Positions 20,601 to 30,365 of a DNA stretch of 64,000 nt are shown here, one piece after another; the stretch's first letter is position 1, and each line of letters starts with the position of its first letter. Made by a program: the position numbers and the translations under genes. Location of the stretch: NCBI RefSeq assembly GCF_025997855.1, contig NZ_AP026562.1, forward strand, positions 513,692 through 577,691. The letters are read 5' to 3'. The stretch is from Deinococcus aetherius. Lineage in GTDB: Bacteria; Deinococcota; Deinococci; Deinococcales; Deinococcaceae. The notes beneath the pieces are model-generated. The model had not been told where the DNA came from and made no database searches. It saw only the letters and a program-made list of their open reading frames with translations.

Positions 20601-20727
20601 GACGAGCACCACGAGCTTCAACCGCGCGGGTGCGGGCTGCACAGACACCGACGCGAATGCCGACTTCACGGCGAGCCCGGCTGCCCCGCGCAACTCGTCC
20701 GCGCCGCTCAACATCTGCCCGAAGTGA
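17608..20727 (+). CDS. ExeM/NucH-type secreted nuclease with PKD and lamin-tail domains
   Basis: 1039 residues from the ATG preceded by CAAGGAGAACC. A lipoprotein signal (LSCSLLLAACSG) leads into beta-rich N-terminal modules with an OB-fold stretch (SVTVRGVVIGDYQ, about 230-340). The endonuclease/exonuclease/phosphatase domain (about 470-775) shows NVLNYFTTF, VTLMEVQNNG, VVANHLKSKG, LLMGDFNAYGDEDP and FRASDHDPVLIGL. A PKD domain (VNWGDGTAEE, about 780-868) and a lamin-tail domain (FIEIFNAGSEAVNLAGYSVQ, about 870-1039) complete it. It should degrade extracellular DNA; next to ugp genes, phosphorus recovery is a reasonable role. A strong terminator follows. Confidence 0.9.
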   Translation: MRLSILALSCSLLLAACSGTPAPDASATDTGVQALTQKEATLQVKVAPEVKFVTVELSGGKLDAPRTFTATPKDGQATVVLGDLPNGNPKYRAVIRAFDNADRAVVLYRAETELNTAGGKTLTAPALTRVTATVTVTASPVLAQSTTFTATLGDLSQPLKGEGEQATAQFANVPTARGLTVTVQGVGADGQVTQQGQTTFNLSEGGAKASVTLTAVASCPVAAGPLTAIPAIQGSGAASALVGQSVTVRGVVIGDYQTGLGGFFLQDAKGDNDAATSDGLFVFTGAAPQNVAPGDLVQFTGVVREFKASSDRKADTATQLDTLSNFTKCAGGLVVKPVEVKAPFNDLERYEGMLVTFPEKLTVTDNFGLGRYGELGLAAGGRLFNPTNGNVATTVAENDARRIVLDDGSSRQNPATVPYLDAQNTRRTGDSITGLTGVLRYANDAFKVEPTGAVAFVNENPRLEKPKDVGGTLKVAGANVLNYFTTFTSADRGADSAYEFARQKAKVIASLKGLDADIVTLMEVQNNGDVALNDLVSGLNEAVGAGTYAAVQTGVIGTDAIKVAMIYKPARVTLVGSPVVDDNTDNVYSRPPLAQTFQDKTTGGVLTVVANHLKSKGSCPTSGDVDTGQGCWNQLRVQQAQKLLGFVDRLKTRSGDQDVLLMGDFNAYGDEDPIKTIVAAGFVSENKRVPAEDRYSYQFGGQFGYLDHALASQNLDTQVTGITEWHINSDEPTFIDYNVEFKNNPNCTGSSCTTPDLYQPNAFRASDHDPVLIGLNLTRDEVRQPLSVTATGAASVTAGQAYTLSIATNPTPDSLRVNWGDGTAEETLSPTATSATHTFAAAGPYTVTVTGTANGETQSATQTVTVNAVPTGVAKLVVSQVFGGGGNSGSVYKNDFIEIFNAGSEAVNLAGYSVQYASATGTSWQVTPLTSFNLAPGQYYLVQEMVGTGGTTSLPTPDATGNIPMSGSAGQVLIAEGTTAVTDRANANVRDYVSYSGLTSTTSFNRAGAGCTDTDANADFTASPAAPRNSSAPLNICPK

Positions 20728-20752
20728 CGCCAGCCTGAGTCCATCCAACTCA

Positions 20753-20793
20753 GCGGAGGCGGCCGGTCTTCTCAGTGAACCGGCCGCCTCCGC
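20753..20793 (+). terminator. strong terminator after the nuclease gene
   Basis: Perfect 15-base arms (GCGGAGGCGGCCGGT at 20753-20767, its complement at 20779-20793), an 11-base loop, and CTTTGTTCTC after it. It lies between the nuclease gene and the 3' end of the convergent ArsR-type regulator gene. Confidence 0.85.
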
Positions 20794-20827
20794 CTTTGTT
20801 CTCTGCGCGGCTCTCCTCAGCGCCTCC

Positions 20828-21790
20828 TCAGCGCAGGCGGTACGGCTTCTCGTGGGCCGCGAAGGCGTAGCGCGTGCGCATCATAAGGTCCTGGGGGTGG
20901 TTGCCGCAGTGCCGCCCGAAGAGGTTGAGCCCGCCGACGTGCCGGGCGTCCTCCTTCACGCCGAGCCGGACCGCGATGTGGTTGTTGTCCTCCGGGCGCA
21001 GGTCCGCGAGCCTCACGTCCGAGAGCGGCTCGTCGTCGAGGAAGGAGCCCTCCGGCGTCACCCGCCAGCGTTTGAGGAGGCCGTACATGCTCTGGTCGTC
21101 CGACCACCACGTGGGCGTGAGCTTGCCGCGTTCGCCGCCGAAGTCACTCGGCGAGGTCCAGGTGCCGACCTCGACCTCGTTCACCCAAAGGGTGATGTCC
21201 GAGGGCCAGTCGAGATTGTACTGGGGTGCCTCCGAGCAGAGCTCCATCGACAGTTCGAGTTCGGTGGCGTGCGCGCCGAAGGGGAGGTTGTTCGGGAAGG
21301 CGTAGTCCACGAAGCCCGAGCGGAACCACAGCACCTGCGCGAACACGTGTTCGGGCTCGAAAAAGGAGCGCGGGTCGTCTACCCGCCCGATCATCCGCGA
21401 GTCGGACATCAGGCCGCACATGGGCCGGGCGTCCACCTGGCGGTACGCGCCCACCGGCATGCTGACCTCCACCACGTCGTCGCCCGCCTCGACCTTCACG
21501 CCGGGAAGCTTGAAGAGCAGCTCGTCGTAGCGTTTGGACACCAGTTTCTGCGAACCGCGCGTACCCGGCGTGTACTCGACGTGGAGCAGCCCGGCGCCCT
21601 CCAGTTTCTTGAGGTGGAAAAACACCGTCGCGTACGGGAGCCCCAGGGCGGTCGTGAGTTCCGAGACGTTCATGACGTTGTGGGAGAGCAGGCTGAGGAT
21701 CAGCAGCCGCGTGTCGTTGGCGAGGGCGTGCAACACGGGCAGCGACGCCTCACCGTCGAGCTTGAGGGTGCGGGTACCGGAGATGGGCAT
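20828..21790 (-). CDS. ArsR-type winged-helix regulator with a large C-terminal domain
   Basis: 320 residues. An N-terminal winged helix (LPVLHALANDTRLLILSLLS, NVSELTTALGLPYATVFFHL, about 15-95) is joined to a roughly 200-residue beta-rich domain unlike the metal sensors (ELELSMELCSEAPQYNLDWP, ITLWVNEVEVGTWTSPSDFG). It contains no ArsR metal-site Cys pair. Proteins of this build regulate glycoside-use genes in other bacteria, and the C-terminal part looks like a beta-sandwich ligand domain; sugar sensing is inference. AAAGGAGG precedes the ATG. It is divergent from the sugar importer at 22253, its likely target. Confidence 0.75.
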   Translation of the reverse strand: MPISGTRTLKLDGEASLPVLHALANDTRLLILSLLSHNVMNVSELTTALGLPYATVFFHLKKLEGAGLLHVEYTPGTRGSQKLVSKRYDELLFKLPGVKVEAGDDVVEVSMPVGAYRQVDARPMCGLMSDSRMIGRVDDPRSFFEPEHVFAQVLWFRSGFVDYAFPNNLPFGAHATELELSMELCSEAPQYNLDWPSDITLWVNEVEVGTWTSPSDFGGERGKLTPTWWSDDQSMYGLLKRWRVTPEGSFLDDEPLSDVRLADLRPEDNNHIAVRLGVKEDARHVGGLNLFGRHCGNHPQDLMMRTRYAFAAHEKPYRLR

Positions 21791-22252
21791 GGAGCCTCCT
21801 TTCTCTCAAGTTTCGCAAAAAATTGGAGAGATACGGGTGAAAAGCTCTAGACCTCGTCTGAGACGCGTCATTTTGCCCTGAAACAGTCCTCGCGTCGCCG
21901 GGATGCCCCAATACTATCGACTGAACTTGACAAGAACGAAGAGGTAGGCCTAGCATCCGGCCACAACAACATCCTTGATGCCGGGTTCATCTCTGGTGGT
22001 TTCCGGCACCTCGCGTCGGCCTCTCGTTCGCCCGTCCCTTTTTCCGAGGTGATGACCGGCTCTCCGCCTCTTCCTCGGGCGAGTCCCGTCACGGTTTGCT
22101 GTGCCGCTTTTCCCGCCGTGCCCTGTACCAGGGTCACGGTTCCCGGTGTCGTCCCACGCTGTCTGTTCCTGATCCCGTCAGAGAGGAGTGCCTGCACCCC
22201 GTCCGCCGTGTTCCCGAGACCCCAAGTTCACGTTCCCACCAAAGGAGAGTCC
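21791..22252 (+). promoter_or_regulatory. divergent intergenic region with the sugar-importer promoter
   Basis: On the plus strand TTGACA (21927-21932) and TAGCAT (21951-21956) are separated by 18 bases, a good promoter about 290 bases upstream of the binding-protein gene. The long leader (about 21965-22240) holds no gene I can support. Near the regulator start, CTCTCAAGTTT and TTGGAGAG (about 21804-21830) form an imperfect inverted repeat that could be its own operator. Confidence 0.55.
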
Positions 22253-23542
22253 ATGACCCGACTGACCCGTCTTCTGACCCTCGGCGCCCTGATGAGCGGC
22301 GCGGCCCTCGCCCAGCAGCCCACCAAGATCACCTTCTGGAACTTCCTGGGCGGCGGCGACGGCGCGCGCATGAAGACCCTGATCGACGGCTACAACGACA
22401 GCCAGAAGAAATACCAGGTTCAACAGACCGTGCTCGCGTGGGGCGTGCCCTTCTACACCAAGGTCCGTACCTCCACCTCGGTGGGGCAGGCCCCCGACCT
22501 GATCTCCTTCCACCTGTCGCGCATCAGCGGCTGGGCGCCGGAGAACCTGCTGCGGCCCATCACGACGCAGGAACTCGCCTCCGCGGGGCTCAAGCAGGCC
22601 GACTTCTTCCCGAAGCTGTGGCAGGCCGCGAACTATCAGGGCAAGACCTACGCGGTGCCGCTCGACACCCACCCGATGATCCTGTACTACAACAAGGACA
22701 TCGCCGGGAAAGCTGGGCTGCTCGACGCCAGTGGCAAGCTCAAGCCCATCAACTCGGTCGCCGACTTCACCGCCGCGATGAAGGCGGTCAAGGACAAGAC
22801 GGGTGCCTACGGCCTCGCCATCGAGAACGGCCCCAACTCGTACATGGGCTGGCGCATGTGGGTGTCGATGGTCGCCCAGCAGGGCGGGCAGATCGTCAAG
22901 GACAACAAGGTCGTGGCGGGCGAGGCCGGGAAAAAGGCCCTGACCGACATGGTGAACTGGTTCAAGGCCGGGTACATCCAGAAAAACCCCGACTACCCCA
23001 CCTCGGTCGCGCAGTTCACGACGGGCAAGGCCGCCTTCATGATCAACGGCGTGTGGGAGGTGCCGACGATGGTGGACGGCACCAAGACGAAGAAGCTGCC
23101 CTTCGCCTACGGAGTGGCGCCCCTGCCCAAGTTCTACGGCAATCAGCAGAACGTGTGGGGCGACTCGCACGGCTTCGCCATCCCCAACAACGCCAAGAAC
23201 CCCATTCCGGCGGATCATGTGGCGGGCGCGCTTGACTTCATCGCCTACGTGCAGAAGAACGGGGTGACGTGGGGCCAGGGCGGCCACATCCCCGCCTACC
23301 TCCCGGTGGCGAACTCGGCGCAATACAACGCCCTCAAGCCCAACGCGGACTATGCCAAGGCCTCGGCCTCCAACGTCACGTATGACCCGCCCGGCTGGTA
23401 CAGCGGCGCGGCGGGCCCGCTGGAGGCGATTGCCGCGAAGTACCTGCCCGCCGCCTTCGCGGGACAGCTCAGCGTGGACAAGGCCCTGAGCATGTTCGAG
23501 AACGAGGCCAACAAGCTGATGGCGGGCCGTCCCAAGCCCTGA
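22253..23542 (+). CDS. sugar ABC importer, extracellular binding protein
   Basis: 429 residues: signal peptide (LLTLGALMSGAALAQ) then the family 1 solute-binding fold (ITFWNFLGGGDGARMKTLID, YAVPLDTHPMILYYNKDI, GKAAFMINGVWEVPT). AAAGGAGAGTCC precedes the ATG. Downstream are two permeases, a GH2 hydrolase and a xylulokinase, so the ligand is probably a plant-derived oligosaccharide or its breakdown product. The sequence does not name the sugar. Confidence 0.85.
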   Translation: MTRLTRLLTLGALMSGAALAQQPTKITFWNFLGGGDGARMKTLIDGYNDSQKKYQVQQTVLAWGVPFYTKVRTSTSVGQAPDLISFHLSRISGWAPENLLRPITTQELASAGLKQADFFPKLWQAANYQGKTYAVPLDTHPMILYYNKDIAGKAGLLDASGKLKPINSVADFTAAMKAVKDKTGAYGLAIENGPNSYMGWRMWVSMVAQQGGQIVKDNKVVAGEAGKKALTDMVNWFKAGYIQKNPDYPTSVAQFTTGKAAFMINGVWEVPTMVDGTKTKKLPFAYGVAPLPKFYGNQQNVWGDSHGFAIPNNAKNPIPADHVAGALDFIAYVQKNGVTWGQGGHIPAYLPVANSAQYNALKPNADYAKASASNVTYDPPGWYSGAAGPLEAIAAKYLPAAFAGQLSVDKALSMFENEANKLMAGRPKP

Positions 23543-23633
23543 GTCTCCGGGCGGCCCCGCGCCCCAGGTAAAGGGGCGTGGGGCCGCCGCCTTTGTTGTG
23601 CCCGCTCCCCCCACCCGCCAGGAGGGCCACGCC

Positions 23634-24542
23634 GTGCGAGACACCCTTACACCCCAGGCCCGCGTTCAGACCGGCGTTCCGCGCACGACCCGCAGGCGTC
23701 CCCCGGGGGGGCCCATCGCCCTGCTGATGCTGGCCCCGTTCCTGATCGCCTACCTGCTGTTCTTCGTCTTTCCCATCGGTCGGGCGGTGCAGCTCAGTCT
23801 CACGCAGTCGAGCCTCACCGCGACCGGGCCCTTCGTGGGGCTCGCCAACTACGTGCAGCTCGTGGGCGACTCCGACTTCTGGGCCTCGGTCCTGCATACC
23901 GGCACCTTCGCGCTGTACACGGTCATTCCGGTCACGCTGCTGGGGCTGCTGATGGCCCTGGCGGTCAACCGGCTGGTCCGGGCGCGCAACTTCGCGCAGG
24001 CGCTGTTCTTCCTGCCGTTCGTGCTGCCCGTCAGTGTCGTCACGCTGCTGTGGCAGTGGATTCTCAACTCCTCGTTCGGTCTCGTCCACGCCCTGACGGG
24101 CACGGAGGTCGCGTGGTTCGGGGAGCCGGGCACCGCCATGCCCACGGTCGCCTTCGTGACCGTGTGGTGGACCGTGGGCTTCAACATGCTGCTGTTCCTC
24201 GCCGGGCTGCAAAACGTCTCCAAGGAGGTGTACGAGGCGGCGGAACTCGACGGCGCGGTGGGGTGGAAGTCCTTCCGGTTCATCACCTGGCCGCTGCTGT
24301 GGCCCGTGACTACCCTGGTGCTGACCCTGCAACTGATCTCGTCTCTCAAGATCTTCTCGCAGGTCTACATCCTGACGGGCGGGGGGCCCTTCAACTCGAC
24401 CCGGGTGGTGCTGGAGTACATGTACGACACGGCCTTTCAGAACCTCGACGCGGGGTACGCCTCGGCCATCGCGGTCGCCTTTTTCCTGATCATCCTGCTC
24501 GTGTCGCTGGTGCAGGCCGCGCTGCTGCGGGGGCGCTCATGA
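23634..24542 (+). CDS. sugar ABC importer permease (MalF-type)
   Basis: 302 residues with six membrane helices (ALLMLAPFLIAYLLFFVFPI first) and the coupling loop YEAAELDGAVGWKSFRFI. The GTG at 23634 is chosen because CAGGAGGG lies 6-8 bases before it; an earlier in-frame GTG at 23598 has none. The next permease overlaps by four bases (ATGA). Confidence 0.85.
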   Translation: MRDTLTPQARVQTGVPRTTRRRPPGGPIALLMLAPFLIAYLLFFVFPIGRAVQLSLTQSSLTATGPFVGLANYVQLVGDSDFWASVLHTGTFALYTVIPVTLLGLLMALAVNRLVRARNFAQALFFLPFVLPVSVVTLLWQWILNSSFGLVHALTGTEVAWFGEPGTAMPTVAFVTVWWTVGFNMLLFLAGLQNVSKEVYEAAELDGAVGWKSFRFITWPLLWPVTTLVLTLQLISSLKIFSQVYILTGGGPFNSTRVVLEYMYDTAFQNLDAGYASAIAVAFFLIILLVSLVQAALLRGRS

Positions 24543-25387
24543 CCCACGCCAGCACTGCTCGGCCCGGCAACCGGACCTGGGGGGCCATCGCCACCGGCGC
24601 CACGCTCCTGCTCGGCGTGCTGTGGGCCTTTCCCCTCCTGTGGGCGGTGCTGACCGCGCTGAAGACCGAGGAGCAGGCGGTCGCGCAGCCTCTCCAGTGG
24701 CTGCCCACGACCCCGACCTTCACCGCCTTTCGTGACGTGCTCACCGTCGGCAACCTGCCGCGCTGGTTTCTCAACTCCGCGCTGACCTCGCTGGCGATCA
24801 CGCTCGCCACGGTGGCGCTGGCGGCGCTCGCCGCCTACGCTTTCTCGCAGCTCCAATTCCGGGGGAAAAACATCCTGTTCTGGGTGTTCCTGGCGGGCAT
24901 CATGGTGCCGTTCGAGGCGCTGCTCATCCCGCTCTTCCGCCTGATGAACGACCTGGGCACGGTAAACACCTACGCGGGCATCATCCTGCCGCAGATCGTC
25001 TCGCCGGTCGCGGTGTACGTGTTCAAGGGCTTTTTCGATCAGGTGCCGAAAGAGATCCGCGAGGCCGCCGTGGTGGACGGCGCGAACGAGTGGCGCATCC
25101 TGTGGAACGTCTTCGTGCCCCTGAGTGGCACGGTGCTGTGGGCCATCGGCATCGTGACCTTTATCGCCGCCTGGAACAACTTCCTGTGGCCCTTCATCAT
25201 CACGACCTCGCCCGAGATGATGACGATTCCCCTGGGCCTCACCCAAGTGCAGGACGCCTACGGCCTGCGCTTCGCCCGCACGATGGCGACCGCCGTGCTG
25301 GGCGGCCTGCCGGTGGTCCTCGCCTACCTGATCTTCCAGCGCCGCGTCACCGAGGGCTTCCTCACCGTGACGGGCGTGAAGGGTTGA
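24539..25387 (+). CDS. sugar ABC importer permease (MalG-type)
   Basis: 282 residues starting at the ATG that overlaps the preceding stop. Six helices, coupling loop IREAAVVDGANEWRILWNV, and a C-terminal segment typical of MalG partners (FQRRVTEGFLTVTGVKG). The operon has no ATPase gene; the next gene is a GH2 enzyme 90 bases on. Confidence 0.87.
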   Translation: MTHASTARPGNRTWGAIATGATLLLGVLWAFPLLWAVLTALKTEEQAVAQPLQWLPTTPTFTAFRDVLTVGNLPRWFLNSALTSLAITLATVALAALAAYAFSQLQFRGKNILFWVFLAGIMVPFEALLIPLFRLMNDLGTVNTYAGIILPQIVSPVAVYVFKGFFDQVPKEIREAAVVDGANEWRILWNVFVPLSGTVLWAIGIVTFIAAWNNFLWPFIITTSPEMMTIPLGLTQVQDAYGLRFARTMATAVLGGLPVVLAYLIFQRRVTEGFLTVTGVKG

Positions 25388-25477
25388 CGTTTCCGCCCGA
25401 CTTGAAGTAACACACCATTCTTCCGCCTCCCTCGGGGGACGGACGAGACGTGCCACGCCCTCTCAAGGAGCACACCC

Positions 25478-27394
<1,917 letters not shown>

Positions 27395-27477
27395 GGCCCT
27401 GGCAGCGGTGGACACTGGAGTGGAGGCCCGCAACGGAAGTGGTCACTGCTGTCTTTTGGTCACTCGCATCCGCTCGG

Positions 27478-27504
27478 GACAAGTTGAAGGCCCTTCAACT
27501 TGTC
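27478..27504. promoter_or_regulatory. perfect inverted repeat, operator or terminator
   Basis: GACAAGTTGAA (27478-27488) and its exact complement (27494-27504) flank GGCCC. It lies 84 bases after the GH2 stop and 89 before the small frame that precedes xylB. There is no T run after it. A weaker GC hairpin (arms at about 27529-27536 and 27558-27565) follows. The symmetry and AT-containing arms suit a regulator site, for example for a LacI- or XylR-type protein, but no such gene is in the window. Confidence 0.45.
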
Positions 27505-27592
27505 GGGCCATCCATATGAGACAACAAAAGCCGGGGGCCGGAGCATCTCCGCGTGGTCCCCGGCTCGCCCTGCTTTCCCTGGAGGACTTTCC

Positions 27593-27673
27593 GTGACCAT
27601 CCCTGATCTCTTCCACCCCGACCGCCCGGCGGCCGTGGTGACCGTGCGGGGCCACCATGTACCTCGGCCTTGA
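27593..27673 (+). CDS. 26-codon leader-like open frame overlapping the xylB start
   Basis: A GTG preceded by TGGAGGACTTTCC (a strong ribosome site at good spacing) opens a frame reading VTIPDLFHPDRPAAVVTVRG and ends at 27673, 17 bases inside xylB. The xylB ATG itself has no evident ribosome site. The peptide resembles the beginning of a short-chain dehydrogenase (a PAAVVT-type opening). It could be the stub of a deleted gene or a leader whose translation delivers ribosomes to xylB. Expression is unproven. Confidence 0.35.
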   Translation: MTIPDLFHPDRPAAVVTVRGHHVPRP

Positions 27674-29099
27674 CCTCGGCACCGGTAGCGTCAAGGTCGC
27701 CCTCTTCGGGGAGGGGGGTGAGCCCGTCCGCGAGGCGAGCGGGGCCTACGCGGTGCAGGCCCCCCGCCCCAGCTGGGCCGAGAGCGACCCGGAGGAATGG
27801 TGGGCGGCGGTCGGGCGCGTCACCCGCGAGGTGGTGGGGGAGGACGGCCCCCGCGTCCGGGCGCTCGGCCTCTCCGGGCAGATGCACGGGGTGGTGCTCT
27901 GCGGGGCGGACGGTGTGCCCCTGCGCCCGGCGGTGCTGTGGGCGGACGGCCGGGCCTCCTCCGTCCTGGGCGCTTACCGCGCGCTGCCCGGGGAACTGCG
28001 GCTCACCCTGCGTAATCCCGTCACGGCGGGCATGGCCGGTCCCGGCCTGCTGTGGCTACGGGGGCACGAGGCGGACCTCTACGCCCGCGCCCGTTGGGCT
28101 CTGCAACCCAAGGACTGGCTGCGCCTGCGCCTGACGGGAGAGGCGCACGCCGAGCCCTCCGACGCCTCCGGGACGCTGCTCTACGACCCGGAGCGCGACG
28201 GGTGGAACTTTCCGCTGGTCGAGGCGCTGGGGCTGAGGGCCGACCTGCTGGCGCCGCTCGTCCCGTCGGGGGCGGTGGCGGGGGTCCTCACCCCGGGCGC
28301 GGCCTCGCACCTGGGTTTGCCCCCGGGGCTGCCCGTCGCGGCGGGGGCGGCGGACACGGCGGCGGCGCTCCTGGGTACCGGGCTCCCCGCCGGACAGGTA
28401 CAGCTCACGGTGGGGACGGGGGCGCAACTCGTGCTCCGGGAGGAGGGGGTGCCGGGGGCTCGGCCGGGATTGCACGTCTTCCGCACGGCGGCGCAGCGGG
28501 GCGGGTATCTCCTCGGCGCCGTGCAGAACGCAGGGCTCGCCCTGGAGTGGGCGCGGCGAGCCCTGCGCTGCGAGTGGGAGGAGTTCTACGCGCTCGCGCG
28601 GGAGGCGGAACCGGGGTCACGCGGCCTGCTGTTCTTGCCGTACCTCACGGGGGACCGCACCCCACACCTCGACCCCCACGCGCGGGGCGGCTGGCTCGGC
28701 GCAGGGCTGGAGCACGGGCCGCACCACCTTGCCCGCGCCGCCTTCGAGGGGGTGGCGCTCTCCATCCGGGAGGCGCTGCTCCTCCTCCCGGAGACCGCGC
28801 GGCCCGCCCTGCGGCTGGCGGGCGGGGGCTCGGTCCACCCGTGGTGGCGGCAACTCCTCGCCGACGTCCTGGGGCGCCCGCTGGAAGGGGTGGAGGTGCC
28901 CGGGGCCTCGGCGCTCGGGGCGGCGCTGCTCGCCCGGGCGGCGGTCACGGGGCGGGCGCCCGAGGTCGAGGGTCCCCGTATCCAGGAGACCGTCGAACCT
29001 CATTCTGACCACGACTGGGCGGAGGTCGCCGGACGTTTTGCGGCAGCCTACGGGGCGCTGCGGGATTGGTTTCCGGCCGGGGGCCAGGACGGGCGCTGA
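27657..29099 (+). CDS. xylB: xylulokinase (FGGY family)
   Basis: 480 residues. It phosphorylates D-xylulose at the expense of ATP, feeding the pentose phosphate pathway. It shows YLGLDLGTGSVKVALFGEGG (phosphate 1 loop), the XylB mark LSGQMHGVVL, catalytic Asp in GAADTAAALLGTG, TVGTGAQLV, and the C-terminal RLAGGGSVHPWWRQLLADVL. No xylose isomerase gene is in the window, so xylulose must be made elsewhere or another pentulose is the substrate. It follows the sugar importer and GH2 gene in the same direction. Confidence 0.88.
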   Translation: MYLGLDLGTGSVKVALFGEGGEPVREASGAYAVQAPRPSWAESDPEEWWAAVGRVTREVVGEDGPRVRALGLSGQMHGVVLCGADGVPLRPAVLWADGRASSVLGAYRALPGELRLTLRNPVTAGMAGPGLLWLRGHEADLYARARWALQPKDWLRLRLTGEAHAEPSDASGTLLYDPERDGWNFPLVEALGLRADLLAPLVPSGAVAGVLTPGAASHLGLPPGLPVAAGAADTAAALLGTGLPAGQVQLTVGTGAQLVLREEGVPGARPGLHVFRTAAQRGGYLLGAVQNAGLALEWARRALRCEWEEFYALAREAEPGSRGLLFLPYLTGDRTPHLDPHARGGWLGAGLEHGPHHLARAAFEGVALSIREALLLLPETARPALRLAGGGSVHPWWRQLLADVLGRPLEGVEVPGASALGAALLARAAVTGRAPEVEGPRIQETVEPHSDHDWAEVAGRFAAAYGALRDWFPAGGQDGR

Positions 29100-29120
29100 C
29101 CTCCCGCCCCGGGCCCCGCC

Positions 29121-29785
29121 TCACTCCGGGGAGGTCGGCGGCTCCTTGACGAGGCCCAGGTGGAGGAGGTAGGGCGTCCGGTCGGCGTCTTCGGTGGACC
29201 GGGCGGCGTAACGCTCGAACAGCGCCTCCAATTCCCCCTGCAACGCCTCGGCGTCCGCGTGGGTGAGGCGCAGTCGGCCCCGCCAGTTGGCCCCGATCAG
29301 GCTGACGGGCGGGATGGGGACGGGTCGAGGTGCCAGCGCGGGAAGTTGTCGCGGCGCGGTCGGCCCCCCTCGTCGCGGTAGAGCCGGGCCACCCACACGT
29401 CGGCGAGTTCGAGCGACGTGTGGACCGCCCCGCGCATGAAGCGTTCCCACAGCGGGTCCCACTCCCGGCGGGGGGACTCCTCGCCGGGCACCGAGACCGC
29501 CGCCGGGGGTAGCAGCACGAGCTGATCGGCCACCAAGCGGTACGTCCGCACCCGCCGCCCCCCCTCCTTCCGCACGCCCGAGGCGCGCACCACGCCCAGC
29601 CGCTCGAACTTCCTGACCCAGTAATTCATGGTGTTGGGCCGCAGCCCGCAGCTCGACGCCGCCTCGGGCACGGTACACGCCTGCCCCAGGAAGGGCTCGA
29701 AGTACCGCCCGCGCCTGCCGTCAAGCAGCGCCACGACTTCGGGGTCCCGCACGATCTGGGCGTTCGAGCGCAGGGCCCGGGGCAT
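29121..29785 (-). pseudogene. winged-helix regulator, frameshifted near the C-terminus
   Basis: From the ATG at 29785 one frame gives RSNAQIVRDPEVVALLDGRR, the DNA-binding helix region (ASSCGLRPNTMNYWVRKFE, GVVRASGVRKEGGRRVRTYR) and on to NFPRWHLDP, then runs out. The homologous continuation lies in another frame: PVSLIGANWRGRLRLTHADA, ALQGELEALFERYA, to a stop at 29121. One indel near 29310-29330 splits the gene. It is either a recent pseudogene or a sequencing error. The intact protein would be about 220 residues of the ArsR/HTH type. Confidence 0.6.
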
Positions 29786-30181
29786 GGCCGTCAGCCTACG
29801 GTGCCCGGCTGGGGAAAGAAGGCGCATTCCAAAAAACAGCGGCCACAGGGGCCGCAGTCGCAGTCGGGGCTCGGGTTCAGGTACGGACGAGCACGCCTTT
29901 TCCTGGGAGAACGCCTTCGCTGACGAGGCGAGTCTGGTGGCGTCGCAGGCGGCGGGCAGCGGCACGGCTTAGGGTCTCCCGGTCAGCTTTCCTCCTGTCG
30001 CCGTGTGGGCCCCGGTCCGGGTGGCCGCCCCCCCTCGGCGTGCCCTCACGGTAGGTGGGCGGCCACTCAAAACCCAGACTTGTTTTTGAAAGCCCCCGGC
30101 CTGGTTGTCTTCCTCCCCCCAGGCCAAGGCAAGTGTTCACCCACCACGCCTGGGGACAGCCTACGTCCGAGAGGAGAGCCC
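29786..30181. other. intergenic stretch with a minus-strand terminator
   Basis: I see no complete gene. A hairpin with arms GCGGCC (29839-29844 and 29850-29855) is followed on the minus strand by TGTTTTTT (29831-29838), a good terminator for leftward transcription into the broken regulator. A minus-strand frame ending at 29877 upstream of it may be what is left of a gene. On the plus strand, GAGAGGAGAGCCC before 30182 serves the next, broken gene. Confidence 0.5.
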
Positions 30182-30365
30182 ATGCATTCGACCCGTTTCC
30201 AGGCGGTCCGGTCCGGCCTCGGCCTGCTGGCCCTGGCCCTCACGTCGGGGGCCGCCGCGCAGACCGTCACCTAGGCGCTGCCCGAGCCCGGCACCTACGA
30301 GTGCCTGACCACGCAACTCACGCCCACCGCGACGTTCAACGTCTTTCTGGGGCAGCTCGAACCTC
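30182..30365 (+). pseudogene. secreted protein with an in-frame stop and lost 3' end
   Basis: A good ribosome site and ATG start a signal peptide (LGLLALALTSGAAAQTVT), then TAG at 30272-30274. The same frame continues sensibly: ALPEPGTYECLTTQLTPTAT and FNVFLGQLE, before meeting the 3' end of the cupin gene on the other strand. It looks like the first third of an exported protein cut short by a nonsense mutation and a deletion. The family is not recognised. Confidence 0.55.

Noticed and set aside
17503..20748. A very long open frame (over 1000 codons) antisense to the nuclease gene
   Set aside because: The plus strand has a signal peptide, ribosome site and recognised catalytic motifs; the antisense frame is a by-product of high GC at third codon positions and has no recognisable domain.
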